From NCBI RefSeq assembly GCF_020923435.1, contig NZ_CP087263.1, positions 4,485,001-4,549,000 of the forward strand: DNA of 64,000 bases, read 5' to 3'. This DNA is from Brevibacillus humidisoli (GTDB lineage: Bacteria; Bacillota; Bacilli; Brevibacillales; Brevibacillaceae). The number at the start of each line of letters is the position of its first letter. Position 1 is the stretch's first letter. A program made the translations under genes and the position numbers. This document shows positions 10,289 through 19,351 of the stretch, in pieces. Under the pieces are notes generated by a model. It saw only the letters and a program-made list of their open reading frames with translations, searched no databases and was not told the origin of the DNA.

Positions 10289-10315
10289 GAGACCCTTGCG
10301 TATCGTAAGGGTCTC
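10289..10315 (+). terminator. Hairpin just after clpC
   Basis: GAGACCCTT and AAGGGTCTC pair perfectly around GCGTATCGT. No T-run follows (AGTCTGGAG), so it may stabilise the mRNA end or act as a weak terminator ahead of the stronger one at 10484. Confidence 0.5.
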
Positions 10316-10342
10316 AGTCTGGAGACAAACGGGTGGCGCGGG

Positions 10343-10454
10343 GGAGAGTAGCTCTTTTCCTCCAGTCGCCCCGTTGCCAACCAGCGAGGAAGTGGGACTG
10401 GCGCAGCTGAGCTGGTTGGCAAGAGTCGCCCCTTCCGGAAAAGAGCTACTCTCC
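10343..10454. repeat. Long palindrome downstream of clpC (element A)
   Basis: The outer 18 bp GGAGAGTAGCTCTTTTCC (10343-10360) and GGAAAAGAGCTACTCTCC (10437-10454) are perfect inverted repeats. An inner stem GTTGCCAACCAGC (10373-10385) pairs with GCTGGTTGGCAA (10411-10422). AGTCGCCCC also occurs in direct orientation in both arms. The segment 10321-10383 resembles 41102-41168 downstream of tuf, so this looks like a dispersed intergenic element. It encodes no clear protein. Confidence 0.75.
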
Positions 10455-10483
10455 GCCTGTACCGAGGTTTTGTCTACACGCAG

Positions 10484-10513
10484 ACACCTTCCTTTTTCGG
10501 AAGGTGTTTTTTT
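10484..10513 (+). terminator. Strong intrinsic terminator
   Basis: ACACCTTCC, loop TTTTTC and GGAAGGTGT form a perfect 9-bp stem followed by TTTTTTTG. This should end transcription from the ctsR operon and isolates radA from it. Confidence 0.85.
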
Positions 10514-10668
10514 GCTTCACCGATAAGCAAGTGTATGAGTCGAAGGAGGCAACCAAACACCCCTTCCAGGACAGGATTCAAGCTGTTCGTATGGGAGGAT
10601 GCCATAATGTGCGACAAGATGATCGGACGAACGCAAAGAAATGTTGCACCCACAAGCAACCGTTGCGA

Positions 10669-10888
10669 GGCGAAAGAGAAAAACAGGTGAGCGAAAGCCT
10701 TGTCAGTGCCCACAGAGTCGGAGCGGAAACAAAGCGGTACACGCTTGGCGGCCAACTGCTCCCCTGAAATGCCATCGCCCCTTGAGGGCTTTTGGTCGCC
10801 GTACCGCTTTGTTGGAGTGGAGACGGTCATTCCAGCTTCCTTGCGGGCACTGGCACGAGCGGAGCGAACCTGTTTTTTCTCTTTCGCC
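10669..10888. repeat. 220-bp imperfect palindrome upstream of radA (element C)
   Basis: The ends GGCGAAAGAGAAAAACAGGT (10669-10688) and ACCTGTTTTTTCTCTTTCGCC (10868-10888, one extra T) are inverted. So are CAGTGCCC with GGGCACTG, and ACAAAGCGGTAC (10729-10740) with GTACCGCTTTGT (10801-10812). The central 60 bp is unpaired. Such a structure suggests a MITE-like remnant or a long structured RNA; no transposase is present. Confidence 0.65.
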
Positions 10889-11027
10889 CCCCACTATAGC
10901 TCGTTCAAAGCGCTTTGGTCCGCTCCATACAGGAAATGGCGAATGGCTTTGCTTCTGCTCTATGCAGGAAAAAAGCCCGGCCTGCCGAACTATGTAAGAA
11001 TGAAAACAGAGAAGCGGGAGTATAAGT

Positions 11028-12395
11028 ATGTCAAAGTATAAAACGAAATACGCATGCCAAGAATGTGGCTATGAAACGCCCAAATGGATGGGAAAGTGTC
11101 CCGGATGCGGCTCGTGGAATACAATGGTAGAAGAGCTTGTTGCCAAGTCTGCCGTCCGCGGCGGGGAAAGACATTCCCTTACGAAACAGACTGCTCAGCC
11201 GATCACCGAAGTGAAAAGCGAAGAAGAGCCTCGATTTGATACAACCATGAATGAGCTAAACCGAGTCTTGGGTGGCGGACTCGTTCCCGGGTCGCTGATC
11301 CTCGTGGGAGGTGACCCGGGAATCGGCAAGTCAACCCTGCTGCTCCAAACCTCGTTTGCCTTGGCTGGTCAGGGGTACAAGGTCTTGTACGTTTCAGGAG
11401 AAGAGTCGGCCAAACAAATCAAGATGCGCGCGGAGCGTTTGGCCATGCAGACACCCCAGATGTTTGTCGTATCTGAGACTGACCTCACGCTGATAGAAGA
11501 GCAGATTGAACAGGTAGACCCGGCGGTGGTGATAGTTGATTCCATACAGACAGTATTCCATCCTGCTGTGACTTCTGCAGCTGGAAGTGTCGCACAGGTG
11601 CGGGAGACGACCGCGCACCTGATGAAGATTGCCAAAGGAAAAGGGATCGCTACGTTTATCGTCGGCCACGTTACCAAAGAAGGGGCGATCGCCGGACCAC
11701 GCATGTTGGAACATATGGTTGATGCCGTCTTATACTTTGAGGGAGAGCGCCACAATACCTTTCGCATCCTGCGAGCTGTAAAAAATAGGTTTGGCTCGAC
11801 AAACGAGATGGGTATCTTTGAAATGAAAGAGCGCGGGTTGGAGGAAGTATCCAACCCTTCTGAAATTTTCCTCGCAGAGCGACCGGTTGGCGTGGCCGGA
11901 TCTACGGTTGTAGCCAGCATGGAAGGGACAAGGCCGGTACTTGTCGAGCTGCAGGCGCTGGTATCGCCAACCAGCTTCGTCACGCCACGACGGATGGCCA
12001 CGGGAGTGGACCACCAGCGGGTCTCCATGATCATGGCTGTGCTGGAGAAGCGGGTTGGACTGATGCTGCAGAGCCAGGACGCCTACATCAATGTAGCGGG
12101 AGGCGTACGTCTCGACGAACCGGCAGTAGACTTGGCGATTGCTGTCAGTGTAGCCAGCAGCTTTCGCGACAAAGCTGCAAATCCTCACGATGTTGTGATC
12201 GGAGAGGTAGGATTGACCGGGGAAGTACGAGGTGTTGCGCGGATTGAGCAGCGAATCCGGGAAGCGCAAAAATTGGGATTTAAAAGAACGATCATACCGG
12301 AAAAAAATGTTCGCGGCTTGGATGTCCCAGCGGGATTGGAGATTATCGGGGTGAGCAATATTGAAGAGGCTCTGCGTGAAGTATTAAGGGGGTAA
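11028..12395 (+). CDS. radA: DNA repair protein RadA
   Basis: This 455-residue RecA-like ATPase acts in recombination and branch migration. Domains in order are: a zinc finger (CQEC and CPGC within the first 30 residues); a RecA-type core with Walker [11 protein letters not shown] and the RadA signature [11 protein letters not shown]; and a C-terminal Lon-like domain ([19 protein letters not shown]). The ATG at 11028 follows a weak GGGAG site. It ends 3 bp before disA. RadA and DisA work together in Bacillus, where RadA restrains DisA activity at stalled forks, and the tight coupling here fits that. Confidence 0.96.
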   Translation: MSKYKTKYACQECGYETPKWMGKCPGCGSWNTMVEELVAKSAVRGGERHSLTKQTAQPITEVKSEEEPRFDTTMNELNRVLGGGLVPGSLILVGGDPGIGKSTLLLQTSFALAGQGYKVLYVSGEESAKQIKMRAERLAMQTPQMFVVSETDLTLIEEQIEQVDPAVVIVDSIQTVFHPAVTSAAGSVAQVRETTAHLMKIAKGKGIATFIVGHVTKEGAIAGPRMLEHMVDAVLYFEGERHNTFRILRAVKNRFGSTNEMGIFEMKERGLEEVSNPSEIFLAERPVGVAGSTVVASMEGTRPVLVELQALVSPTSFVTPRRMATGVDHQRVSMIMAVLEKRVGLMLQSQDAYINVAGGVRLDEPAVDLAIAVSVASSFRDKAANPHDVVIGEVGLTGEVRGVARIEQRIREAQKLGFKRTIIPEKNVRGLDVPAGLEIIGVSNIEEALREVLRG

Positions 12396-12398
12396 AAC

Positions 12399-13475
12399 AT
12401 GCAGGAAACGTTGGAAAAAGAGGCATCAGTAAGCGACGTACTTCGCTTTGTCGCACCTGGAACAGCCCTGCGTGAGGGATTGGAAAACGTGCTGCGGGCC
12501 AAAACCGGAGCGTTGATCGTGGTCGGTTTTAGTCCCGATATGAAATCGATTGTAGATGGCGGCTTTTCCATTAATTGTGAGTTTACTCCCGCTAATCTGT
12601 ACGAATTAGCAAAGATGGATGGGGCGATCATATTAAGTGAAGACGCCAAGCGTATTTTGTTTGCCAATACGCAGTTGGCACCGGCCTCCGGCATCCCCTC
12701 CGGCGAAACAGGCACCCGCCACCGTACGGCAGAACGAACGGCGAAACAAACCAGTCATCTGGTGATTGCCATTTCGCAACGTCGCAATGTGATTACACTG
12801 TATCGGGGAAGCTTTCGCTATGTTCTTAAAGATATCGGTGTTATTTTGACCAAGGCAAACCAGGCGATGCAGACCCTGGAGAAATACAAAGCTGTTCTGG
12901 ATCAAGCCCTGACCAATCTCGGGGCACTGGAGTTTGAAGAATTGGTAACCGTTTACGAGATTGTCTCTGTGATGCAGCGGATTGAGATGGTACTGCGCAT
13001 CAAGGCGGAAATCATCAAGTACATTCACGAACTGGGCACCGAAGGTCGATTGATCAGCATGCAGTTGGAAGAACTGGTCTCCAACATTGAAGACGAGGCG
13101 TACCTGTTGATCCGTGACTACAGTCGGGACAAATCGGTTGACCCGCACCACATACTAGCTAAGATGAACCAATTATCATCAGAAGAGTTGTTGGAGTTGG
13201 AGCCGTTTCAGCAGCTTCTTGGCTTTGCCGCAGGCACCAACCCACAGGAAGAATCGGTATCACCCCGCGGGTACCGTATCCTTCACAAAATCCCCCGGCT
13301 GCCAAGCACAATCGTTTCCAATCTCGTCTCTCATTTCCTTACTCTTCCGCGCATTATGATGGCGACAATTGAGGAATTGGACGAAGTGGACGGCATTGGC
13401 GAAGTACGTGCCCGTGCCATCAAGGATGGTTTAAAAAGGATTCAAGAACAGGTGTTCATTGACAGGCATATATAA
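12399..13475 (+). CDS. disA: DNA integrity scanning protein DisA, diadenylate cyclase
   Basis: This 358-residue enzyme makes cyclic di-AMP from two ATP and scans DNA for branched structures. The N-terminal DAC domain has the catalytic motif DGA (residues 74-76) and the RHR motif (107-109, followed by TAERTAKQ). A helical linker follows, and the C-terminus has helix-hairpin-helix DNA-binding units ([19 protein letters not shown]). All key residues are intact. It starts 3 bp after radA. A TTGACA near its 3' end, 18 bp before a TAGTAT, could be a promoter for the next gene. Confidence 0.96.
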   Translation: MQETLEKEASVSDVLRFVAPGTALREGLENVLRAKTGALIVVGFSPDMKSIVDGGFSINCEFTPANLYELAKMDGAIILSEDAKRILFANTQLAPASGIPSGETGTRHRTAERTAKQTSHLVIAISQRRNVITLYRGSFRYVLKDIGVILTKANQAMQTLEKYKAVLDQALTNLGALEFEELVTVYEIVSVMQRIEMVLRIKAEIIKYIHELGTEGRLISMQLEELVSNIEDEAYLLIRDYSRDKSVDPHHILAKMNQLSSEELLELEPFQQLLGFAAGTNPQEESVSPRGYRILHKIPRLPSTIVSNLVSHFLTLPRIMMATIEELDEVDGIGEVRARAIKDGLKRIQEQVFIDRHI

Positions 13476-13596
13476 AGTACAATAGTATAGAGGCATTATA
13501 TTGTGTATATGTAAGTGCAGGTATCAATCTGATCTTTTACTATGCCTGGGAGTCGGAAGCTGCCGACTCTCATCATCATTCAGGAGGTAAACCCCT

Positions 13597-14325
13597 ATGT
13601 TCGTGAAAGCATTGCCGAACATGTTAACGATAGGCAATCTGTTTCTGGGGATTGTTGCGATCATCCTCGCATTTCAGGGTGATGCTTACGTCGATTACGC
13701 TGCGATCACCGTCATTGTTGGCATGCTGCTGGACGGGCTCGATGGGCGCGTGGCTAGGATGTTGAATGCACAGAGCGACTTCGGCAAGGAGCTGGACTCT
13801 CTCTCAGATGTGATTACATTTGGTGTAGCGCCTGCCTTCATCATGTATGTAGTGGCGCTGCAGCAGTTGGATCTGCTCGGTATCTTGATTACGGCGATCT
13901 TCCCGATTTGTGGAGCGCTACGCCTGGCTCGTTTCAACGTTCAGTCTGGAGTGCCCGGATATTTTGTGGGCCTGCCGATCACAGCTGCCGGCGGTGTACT
14001 GGCGACACTGGCATTATACAACGAAGTGTTTACGATTGGGCCGCTGGCCGTTGGGATGCTGCTCTTGGCATTTCTGATGATTTCCCGTGTGAAATACCCC
14101 AACTTTAAAAAAGTAGGGATTCCCAAAGCGGCTTACTGGATTACGCCAATCATCGTCGCGATTGTGATTTTGTTTGCGGTGAAGTATCCGGATCAATTTC
14201 CGAAAATCGTCTTCTTGCCGCTGGCTCTGTACGCCTTGTACGGAATAAAAAAAAACGTTGACTTTTTCCTGAAGAAACGAAACAAGCAAGACGTGGGCGA
14301 GGAAAAATCAGTTCCGTTTGAATAG
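13597..14325 (+). CDS. pssA: CDP-diacylglycerol-serine O-phosphatidyltransferase
   Basis: This 242-residue integral membrane enzyme joins serine to CDP-diacylglycerol to give phosphatidylserine, the precursor of phosphatidylethanolamine. The CDP-alcohol phosphotransferase motif DGxxDGxxAR...G...D...D appears as DGLDGRVAR, then GKELDSLSD. About seven or eight hydrophobic segments follow. A Lys-rich soluble tail ends the protein. The ATG at 13597 follows CAGGAGGTAAAC. A small hairpin (GAGTCGG/CCGACTC, 13550-13569) lies in the leader. A terminator follows at 14336. Confidence 0.9.
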   Translation: MFVKALPNMLTIGNLFLGIVAIILAFQGDAYVDYAAITVIVGMLLDGLDGRVARMLNAQSDFGKELDSLSDVITFGVAPAFIMYVVALQQLDLLGILITAIFPICGALRLARFNVQSGVPGYFVGLPITAAGGVLATLALYNEVFTIGPLAVGMLLLAFLMISRVKYPNFKKVGIPKAAYWITPIIVAIVILFAVKYPDQFPKIVFLPLALYALYGIKKNVDFFLKKRNKQDVGEEKSVPFE

Positions 14326-14335
14326 AAGGACAGAC

Positions 14336-14368
14336 AAAAACCCCGTTGAAAAATTTCAGCGGGGTTTT
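14336..14368. terminator. Terminator between convergent pssA and 14433-14837 gene
   Basis: AAAAACCCCGTTGAAA and TTTCAGCGGGGTTTT form a long stem with A-run before and T-run after, so it can work in both directions. That suits the two genes that converge here. Confidence 0.85.
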
Positions 14369-14432
14369 GTGCAACCTTCTTCTACGTTGCTTCGTATGAA
14401 TAGATAAGAATGCATGTTTTGTCCAAACGCTT

Positions 14433-14837
14433 TTAAGAGAGATTAAATACGCCCAATGTGTTGAGCCGCTGTGCTTCGCTTTTCAATACGGAGGACAGCT
14501 TGATATCGGTGATGTTGCACAGAGCAGTCAGGTAAAACAGGTTCTTTCCCAGTTCGGCAGTGATCACGTCCTGACAGTGATCACACAGGCGGCCGGATAG
14601 ATGGGAATCCAGGTTAGCCGAGTTTTCCTGCAAGGTTTTGTTTGTGTCGTAGGGCTGCTTCTTGGCGATCACTTCTATGCAGCCGCATTCGGTGATGGCT
14701 TTAGTCAGGGCTCGGTTAACGCGCGCCGCCGTTTCCTGTGTTTTGGATATGACGTCGAGAACGCTGCGATGACGGATCAGCAGCTGGGACACTTGATCTT
14801 GAAACTCATCAAGAGCAATCTTACTCAAAGGGACCAC
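14433..14837 (-). CDS. Conserved helical protein with Cys motifs, function unknown
   Basis: This is a 134-residue protein, the first reverse-strand gene in the window. It is mostly helical, with CGC near residue 52 and LCDHC near 84, which could bind zinc or act as redox cysteines. The end TLGVFNLS is a motif I associate with similar proteins in Paenibacillaceae, which I recall being labelled DUF1573; the label is from memory and unverified. No function can be assigned. The start ATG at 14837 (reverse strand) follows an AGCTGAGGTGG-type site. It is divergent from yacL. Confidence 0.7.
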   Translation of the reverse strand: MVPLSKIALDEFQDQVSQLLIRHRSVLDVISKTQETAARVNRALTKAITECGCIEVIAKKQPYDTNKTLQENSANLDSHLSGRLCDHCQDVITAELGKNLFYLTALCNITDIKLSSVLKSEAQRLNTLGVFNLS

Positions 14838-14987
14838 CTCAGCTTCGTATCATGGTGTCGTCAGAATCTTTTGCATTTTCCTCTCTTATTATAAGGAGCT
14901 CGGTAGGATCATGTCAAACAGAGAAAGTGGAAGCAAAAGCGCAGCAGTTGACTGCACTGTGCAAAGTGTGATACACTTTAAAGCTAT

Positions 14988-15017
14988 TTGACACCATTGA
15001 AACTGATTTGCTATAGT
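14988..15017 (+). promoter_or_regulatory. Promoter upstream of yacL
   Basis: TTGACA (14988-14993), an 18-bp spacer and TATAGT (15012-15017) form a good sigma-A promoter about 100 bp before yacL. The shared upstream region with the reverse-strand gene spans 14838-15114. Confidence 0.75.
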
Positions 15018-15114
15018 GAGGGATAAGCCGATTGAAAAATCTCTTCCGAGTTTCAGGGCGAACAGGGTTTTTCTTAGACACTTCTGTCTATATTAATAAG
15101 AGGAGGTGAACCCA

Positions 15115-16206
15115 TTGTTAAAGCGGGTTTTTACAGTTCTGTTTGTGATTATCGGGGGAGTGTTGGGGTATCACTTCGGACCCGACTTTTTCCAACTGCT
15201 CAATAAGCTGTTAAACTTTGGGGATTTCTCAGGACAAGGTTATATAGGTGCCGTGATTGGCGGTGTGCTGTTTTACCTTTTGGCAAACTGGCTGGTTGAT
15301 TACATCGTCAACACGATTCACTGGGGAGAGGATATGCTTGTCAAGCTGCCGATAACAGATGTCATGTTCGGCGCGATGGGGTTGATTATTGGTCTTATCG
15401 TTGCATTTTTATTATTCCTGCCCATCAACAGCATACCGATTCCTGTGGTCGGCGACTTCCTGCCGCTGGTGGTCTCAGGACTGCTCGGCTACCTCGGCTT
15501 CCAGGTGGGGTTCCGCAAACGGGATGAGATTATGAGCGTCTTCTCGATCGGGCGCAAGGAAAAGGGCAAAAAAGAGAGTGGAGGAGTTACTTCCAACGTT
15601 GAACATAAAATTCTCGATACGAGCGTGATTATCGACGGACGGATTGCTGACATCTGCCGTACAGGCTTTATCGAGGGTGCACTGGTGATTCCCGGATTCG
15701 TCTTGGAAGAATTGCAGCATATCGCGGACTCGTCTGATATACTGAAAAGGAATCGCGGGCGCCGCGGCCTGGATATCTTGAACAAGATTCAAAAAGAACT
15801 GAAGGTCAAGGTGCAGATTTACGAAGGCGATTTTGAGGACGTACAGGAAGTGGACAGCAAGCTGATCAAGCTGGCCAAAGTACTAAACGGAAAAGTGGTC
15901 ACCAATGACTTCAACCTAAACAAGGTATGTGAACTGCAAGGCGTACCCGTCCTGAATATCAACGATTTGGCCAACGCGGTAAAGCCGGTTGTGCTGCCGG
16001 GAGAAGAACTGAAGGTGCAGGTCATCAAGGATGGAAAAGAGTACGGGCAAGGGGTAGCCTATCTGGATGACGGCACGATGATCGTCGTTGAGGGAGGCCG
16101 TGAGTACATCGGTCTCGATGTAGAGGTATTGGTAACCAGTGTCCTACAGACCTCGGCCGGTCGGATGATTTTTGCCAAGCCGAAGCTGCTAGAAAAAGCG
16201 CTGTAA
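15115..16206 (+). CDS. yacL: PIN and TRAM domain membrane protein YacL
   Basis: This is a 363-residue protein. The N-terminal 140 residues hold four hydrophobic segments. A PIN-fold nuclease domain follows (ILDTSVIIDGRIADI with the first acidic residue, then LEELQ, VTNDFNLN), and a C-terminal TRAM domain (YLDDGTMIVVEGGREYIG) probably binds RNA. It is widespread next to radA/disA in Firmicutes, but its cellular role is poorly defined; an RNase activity is inferred from the domain. A TTG start at 15115 is preferred because AGGAGG ends 8 bases before it; the GTG at 15106 overlaps that site. Confidence 0.92.
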   Translation: MLKRVFTVLFVIIGGVLGYHFGPDFFQLLNKLLNFGDFSGQGYIGAVIGGVLFYLLANWLVDYIVNTIHWGEDMLVKLPITDVMFGAMGLIIGLIVAFLLFLPINSIPIPVVGDFLPLVVSGLLGYLGFQVGFRKRDEIMSVFSIGRKEKGKKESGGVTSNVEHKILDTSVIIDGRIADICRTGFIEGALVIPGFVLEELQHIADSSDILKRNRGRRGLDILNKIQKELKVKVQIYEGDFEDVQEVDSKLIKLAKVLNGKVVTNDFNLNKVCELQGVPVLNINDLANAVKPVVLPGEELKVQVIKDGKEYGQGVAYLDDGTMIVVEGGREYIGLDVEVLVTSVLQTSAGRMIFAKPKLLEKAL

Positions 16207-16231
16207 TGAAGCGATGTGGAGAGGATTCAAC

Positions 16232-16927
16232 TTGAATACGGGTGTGGTAATTGTCGCCGCAGGCTCCGGAAAGCGGATGGGAATGGGGCGCAACAAGCTG
16301 TGGCTCACCATCGATGGAAAGTCGATCTTGGCCCACACAGTGGAGCGGTTTGCCACTCATTCGCAAGTAGGGGAAGTCGTGCTCGTTGTCAGTGAGAAGG
16401 ATCAATCCGATGTGGTGGCCTGGCTGTCCAGATTGCCGTATCGAAAGCAGGTCTCACTGGCACTGGGAGGAGCGGAGCGGCAGGACAGTGTGCGAGCGGG
16501 ATTGGCTGCACTTTCGGAGAGGTGTACCCATGTCCTCGTTCACGACGCAGCGAGACCTTTTGTGACGAACCAACAGATTTCGGAAATTATCGCCAGAGTA
16601 CAAAAAGACGAAGCGGTTGTCATGGCAGTTCCCGTCAAGGATACGATCAAAATCGTTGGTCGTTCAGGCATCGTGGAAGCTACGCCGGCGCGTGAGAGCT
16701 TGTGGGCGGTTCAAACCCCACAAGCTTTTCGTCTTTCCCTGCTGCGGGAGGCCCACCAGCGTGCGCTGCGCGAGCAAAAGCACGCAACCGATTGCGCAAC
16801 GTTGGTGGAGTGGATGGGATATCCCGTAAAGATCTTGTCAGGCAGTTATGAAAATATCAAGATTACAACACCGGATGACATCTGGTTTGGAGAAGAGATC
16901 ATGCGCAGACGAAGGGAGCGGGAGTAG
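16232..16927 (+). CDS. ispD: 2-C-methyl-D-erythritol 4-phosphate cytidylyltransferase
   Basis: This 231-residue enzyme catalyses the third step of the MEP isoprenoid pathway, activating methylerythritol phosphate with CTP. The nucleotide-binding N-terminus [13 protein letters not shown] and the motifs [11 protein letters not shown] and TPQAF are intact. The TTG at 16232 is chosen over the ATG at 16214: GGAGAGG lies 7 bases before it, and the family begins just before the VVIVAAG strand. It overlaps ispF by one base, pairing two steps of the same pathway. Confidence 0.94.
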   Translation: MNTGVVIVAAGSGKRMGMGRNKLWLTIDGKSILAHTVERFATHSQVGEVVLVVSEKDQSDVVAWLSRLPYRKQVSLALGGAERQDSVRAGLAALSERCTHVLVHDAARPFVTNQQISEIIARVQKDEAVVMAVPVKDTIKIVGRSGIVEATPARESLWAVQTPQAFRLSLLREAHQRALREQKHATDCATLVEWMGYPVKILSGSYENIKITTPDDIWFGEEIMRRRRERE

Positions 16928-17403
16928 TGCGGATTGGACAAGGGTTCGATGTACATCAGTTGGTGGCAGGACGGCCGCTTATCGTCGGCGGTGTAACCAT
17001 TCCCTACGAGAAAGGGCTGTTGGGACACTCGGACGCGGATGTGCTCTTGCATGCGATTACGGACGCACTGCTGGGAGCGATTGGAGAAGGGGATATTGGA
17101 CGCCATTTTCCTGACACGGACGCTGCTTACAAGGATGCCGACAGCGTACAGTTGATGGCCGATGTCTGGGCAATGGTCAAAGAACGGGGCTATCAATTGG
17201 CTAATCTGGATGCCACAATTATTGCCCAGGCACCCAAAATGGCTCCATACATCGCAGAGATGAGGAAAGTGATTGCCAATACACTGGAGACAGATGACCT
17301 GTCAAAGGTAAACATCAAGGCCACGACGACCGAAAAACTTGGATTTACCGGACGCGGCGAAGGGATTGCCGCTCAGGCTGTCTGCTTGCTTGTCAAGGTG
17401 TAG
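16927..17403 (+). CDS. ispF: 2-C-methyl-D-erythritol 2,4-cyclodiphosphate synthase
   Basis: This 158-residue trimeric, zinc-dependent enzyme closes the cyclodiphosphate ring in the MEP pathway. Metal and substrate motifs are present: [10 protein letters not shown] with Asp and His, [22 protein letters not shown] and the C-terminal [17 protein letters not shown]. The GTG start shares one base with the ispD stop codon (TAGTG), so translation is probably coupled. Length is standard. Confidence 0.96.
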   Translation: MRIGQGFDVHQLVAGRPLIVGGVTIPYEKGLLGHSDADVLLHAITDALLGAIGEGDIGRHFPDTDAAYKDADSVQLMADVWAMVKERGYQLANLDATIIAQAPKMAPYIAEMRKVIANTLETDDLSKVNIKATTTEKLGFTGRGEGIAAQAVCLLVKV

Positions 17404-17453
17404 TTTGAGTAGTAAGATGTGTATGGTTAGAGAACGATAAGGATGGTGTCATC

Positions 17454-18908
17454 ATGGCTAACGAAGTTCGTCTGCGGTATGCGCCGAGTCCGACTGGTCA
17501 TCTCCATATCGGTGGGGCACGAACCGCTCTGTTTAACTATTTGTTCGCCCGCCGACACGGTGGCAAATTTATCGTACGGATTGAAGATACGGACCAGACT
17601 CGCAACGTAGAAAACGCCGCCGAAGAGCAGATGAAAAACCTGAAGTGGCTTGGCGTTGAGTGGGATGAAAGTGTCGACATCGGTGGACCATACGGACCCT
17701 ATCGGTCGATGGATCGACTTGATCTATACCGCAAGTATATCGATCAACTGCTTGCGGAAGGCAAGGCCTACTATTGTTACGCCACCAAAGAAGAGCTGGA
17801 TGCGGAGCGGGAGGAGCAGATCGCCCGCGGAGAGACGCCGAAAATCTCGGAGAAACATCGTAATGTTACACCGGAACAGCGGGAGCAGTATGAGAGAGAG
17901 GGGCGTGTTCCCTCGATCCACTTCCGTGTACCTGAAAACCGGGTGTACGTGGTCAACGATTTGATTCGAGGAGAGGTCAAGTTCGACTCAGATAGTACGG
18001 GCGACTTCGTCATCTGTCGACCAGACGGTATTCCGACATACAATTTCGCCGTCGTCATCGACGATTACCTGATGAAGATCAGCCATGTCGTTCGTGGTGA
18101 GGAACACCTCTCCAATACGCCTCGGCAGTTGATGATCTACGAGGCATTTGGTTGGGAGCCGCCGAAATTTGCCCACCTTGCCCTGATCCTGAACCAGGAA
18201 GGCAAGAAGATGAGCAAACGAGACGAGAGCATCATTCAGTTTATCGAACAATACCGTGAACTGGGCTTTCTGCCAGATGCCATTGTCAACTTTATTGTCT
18301 TGCTCGGCTGGTCTTCGGGCGGTGAGGAGGAGATCTTCTCCAAGCAGGAGCTAATCGAACAGTTTTCCTTGGAGAGAGTGAGCAAAGCACCGGCTGTTTT
18401 TGATACGGTCAAAATGAACTGGATGAACAATTACTATTTGAAACGCCAGCCGCTGGAGACGGTAGTGGAGATGTGCCTGCCTCATCTGCAAAAAGCTGGA
18501 TTTGTTGACGAGCAGCCCACACCGCAGGAGATAGAAAGAGTACAGGGGATAGTCGCTCTCTACCAGGAAGAGATGGCTTACTGTGCTCAAATCGTTCCGC
18601 TTGCCTCGCTGTTCTTCCTGGATGAAGTGGAGATGGACGAAGAAGCGAGAGGCGTATTGCAAGAGCCGCAGGTACCTGATGTGCTCGCATCTTTCCGCAA
18701 ACACATTGAGGCCCTTTCGGAATATACTGTAGAGAGCATCAAGGCTTTGCTCAAAGAAGTACAGAAAGAAACCGGGCAAAAAGGAAAGGCGCTGTTCATG
18801 CCGATTCGTGTTGCAGTTACGGGACAGGCTCATGGGCGCGACCTGGTACAGACTATTTACCTGCTCGGTCGCTCACGTGTACTTGAGCGCTTGAAGCGGG
18901 TTGTGTAA
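17454..18908 (+). CDS. gltX: Glutamyl-tRNA synthetase
   Basis: This 484-residue class I aminoacyl-tRNA synthetase charges tRNA-Glu. The HIGH motif appears as [14 protein letters not shown] near the N-terminus and KMSKR as [11 protein letters not shown] near residue 245. The helical anticodon-binding domain fills the C-terminal third. Most Firmicutes lack GlnRS and use this enzyme to misacylate tRNA-Gln, so a non-discriminating role is likely but not shown by the sequence. It lies 50 bp after ispF and just before the cysteine T-box, the same gltX-cysE-cysS order as in Bacillus. Confidence 0.96.
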   Translation: MANEVRLRYAPSPTGHLHIGGARTALFNYLFARRHGGKFIVRIEDTDQTRNVENAAEEQMKNLKWLGVEWDESVDIGGPYGPYRSMDRLDLYRKYIDQLLAEGKAYYCYATKEELDAEREEQIARGETPKISEKHRNVTPEQREQYEREGRVPSIHFRVPENRVYVVNDLIRGEVKFDSDSTGDFVICRPDGIPTYNFAVVIDDYLMKISHVVRGEEHLSNTPRQLMIYEAFGWEPPKFAHLALILNQEGKKMSKRDESIIQFIEQYRELGFLPDAIVNFIVLLGWSSGGEEEIFSKQELIEQFSLERVSKAPAVFDTVKMNWMNNYYLKRQPLETVVEMCLPHLQKAGFVDEQPTPQEIERVQGIVALYQEEMAYCAQIVPLASLFFLDEVEMDEEARGVLQEPQVPDVLASFRKHIEALSEYTVESIKALLKEVQKETGQKGKALFMPIRVAVTGQAHGRDLVQTIYLLGRSRVLERLKRVV

Positions 18909-18936
18909 ATGCGGCCGGAATAGTAAAGTAAGGATA

Positions 18937-19279
18937 TCAGCAACGAGTAGATGATGAGAGTCGGCGACGAACAGGAGAAGTACGGATAGTCAGGTGTCTC
19001 AAGAGAGGACGGGAAAGGTGAGAGCCGTCTGGCACCGCCATCCGGAAGTGCACCTGGGAGCTGCAGCCTGAACCGGCCTGCTGAGCATGTCGGCTAGGGT
19101 TGCCGGACCCCTCCGTTACCAGGGACAAGAGCGAGGCCGCAGTGGATCACTGCCAACCGTCACGTCGTTGTCACGGCTAGATGATCGGTATCGGCAGGAT
19201 TCCGGCCTAAGCAGAGTGGAACCGCGGTTGAGTAACCGTCTCTGTGCCTTTGTGACAAAGGCTGCAGAGGCGGTTTTTT
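18937..19279 (+). promoter_or_regulatory. T-box leader riboswitch, probably cysteine-specific, for cysE-cysS
   Basis: The T-box core AGAGTGGAACCGCGG lies at 19213-19227, right before a terminator whose 5' arm it can pair with to form the antiterminator. About 270 bp of structured Stem I-III sequence precedes it, with a GAGTAGATGATGAGAG start. In the expected specifier region, GGAAGTGCACC puts TGC (Cys codon) at 19049-19051. That agrees with the downstream cysE and cysS. Uncharged tRNA-Cys should allow read-through. The specifier assignment is by eye and less certain than the T-box itself. Confidence 0.88.
19234..19279 (+). terminator. T-box-controlled terminator
   Basis: AACCGTCTCTGTGCCTTTG and CAAAGGCTGCAGAGGCGGTT form a long stem with two small mismatches around TGA, followed by TTTTTT. 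Its 5' arm overlaps the antiterminator region of the T-box. Confidence 0.9.
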
Positions 19280-19351
19280 GGTATCTGGCATGCGTGAACT
19301 AGGGAAGCAAGGTTTTCTCCAAACACGAAAACAGCAAGGAGGGAGAGTTCC

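Larger units (their letters stand above)
10283..11027. other. 745-bp gene-free stretch between clpC and radA
   Basis: In Bacillus radA follows clpC closely. Here the gap holds a stem after clpC (10289-10315), a 112-bp palindrome (10343-10454), a strong terminator (10484-10513) and a 220-bp imperfect palindrome (10669-10888), then about 140 bp of leader before radA. The short ORFs across it have no ribosome sites or recognisable products. Confidence 0.7.

Noticed and set aside
10504-11041. Several 65-118 codon ORFs between clpC and radA
   Set aside because: They lie in or across palindromic sequence, lack ribosome sites, and their products are low in plausibility.
13459-13488. TTGACA near the end of disA as a promoter for pssA
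   Set aside because: The spacing gives only TAGTAT at 18 bp or TACAAT at 13 bp; too weak to list as a separate feature.
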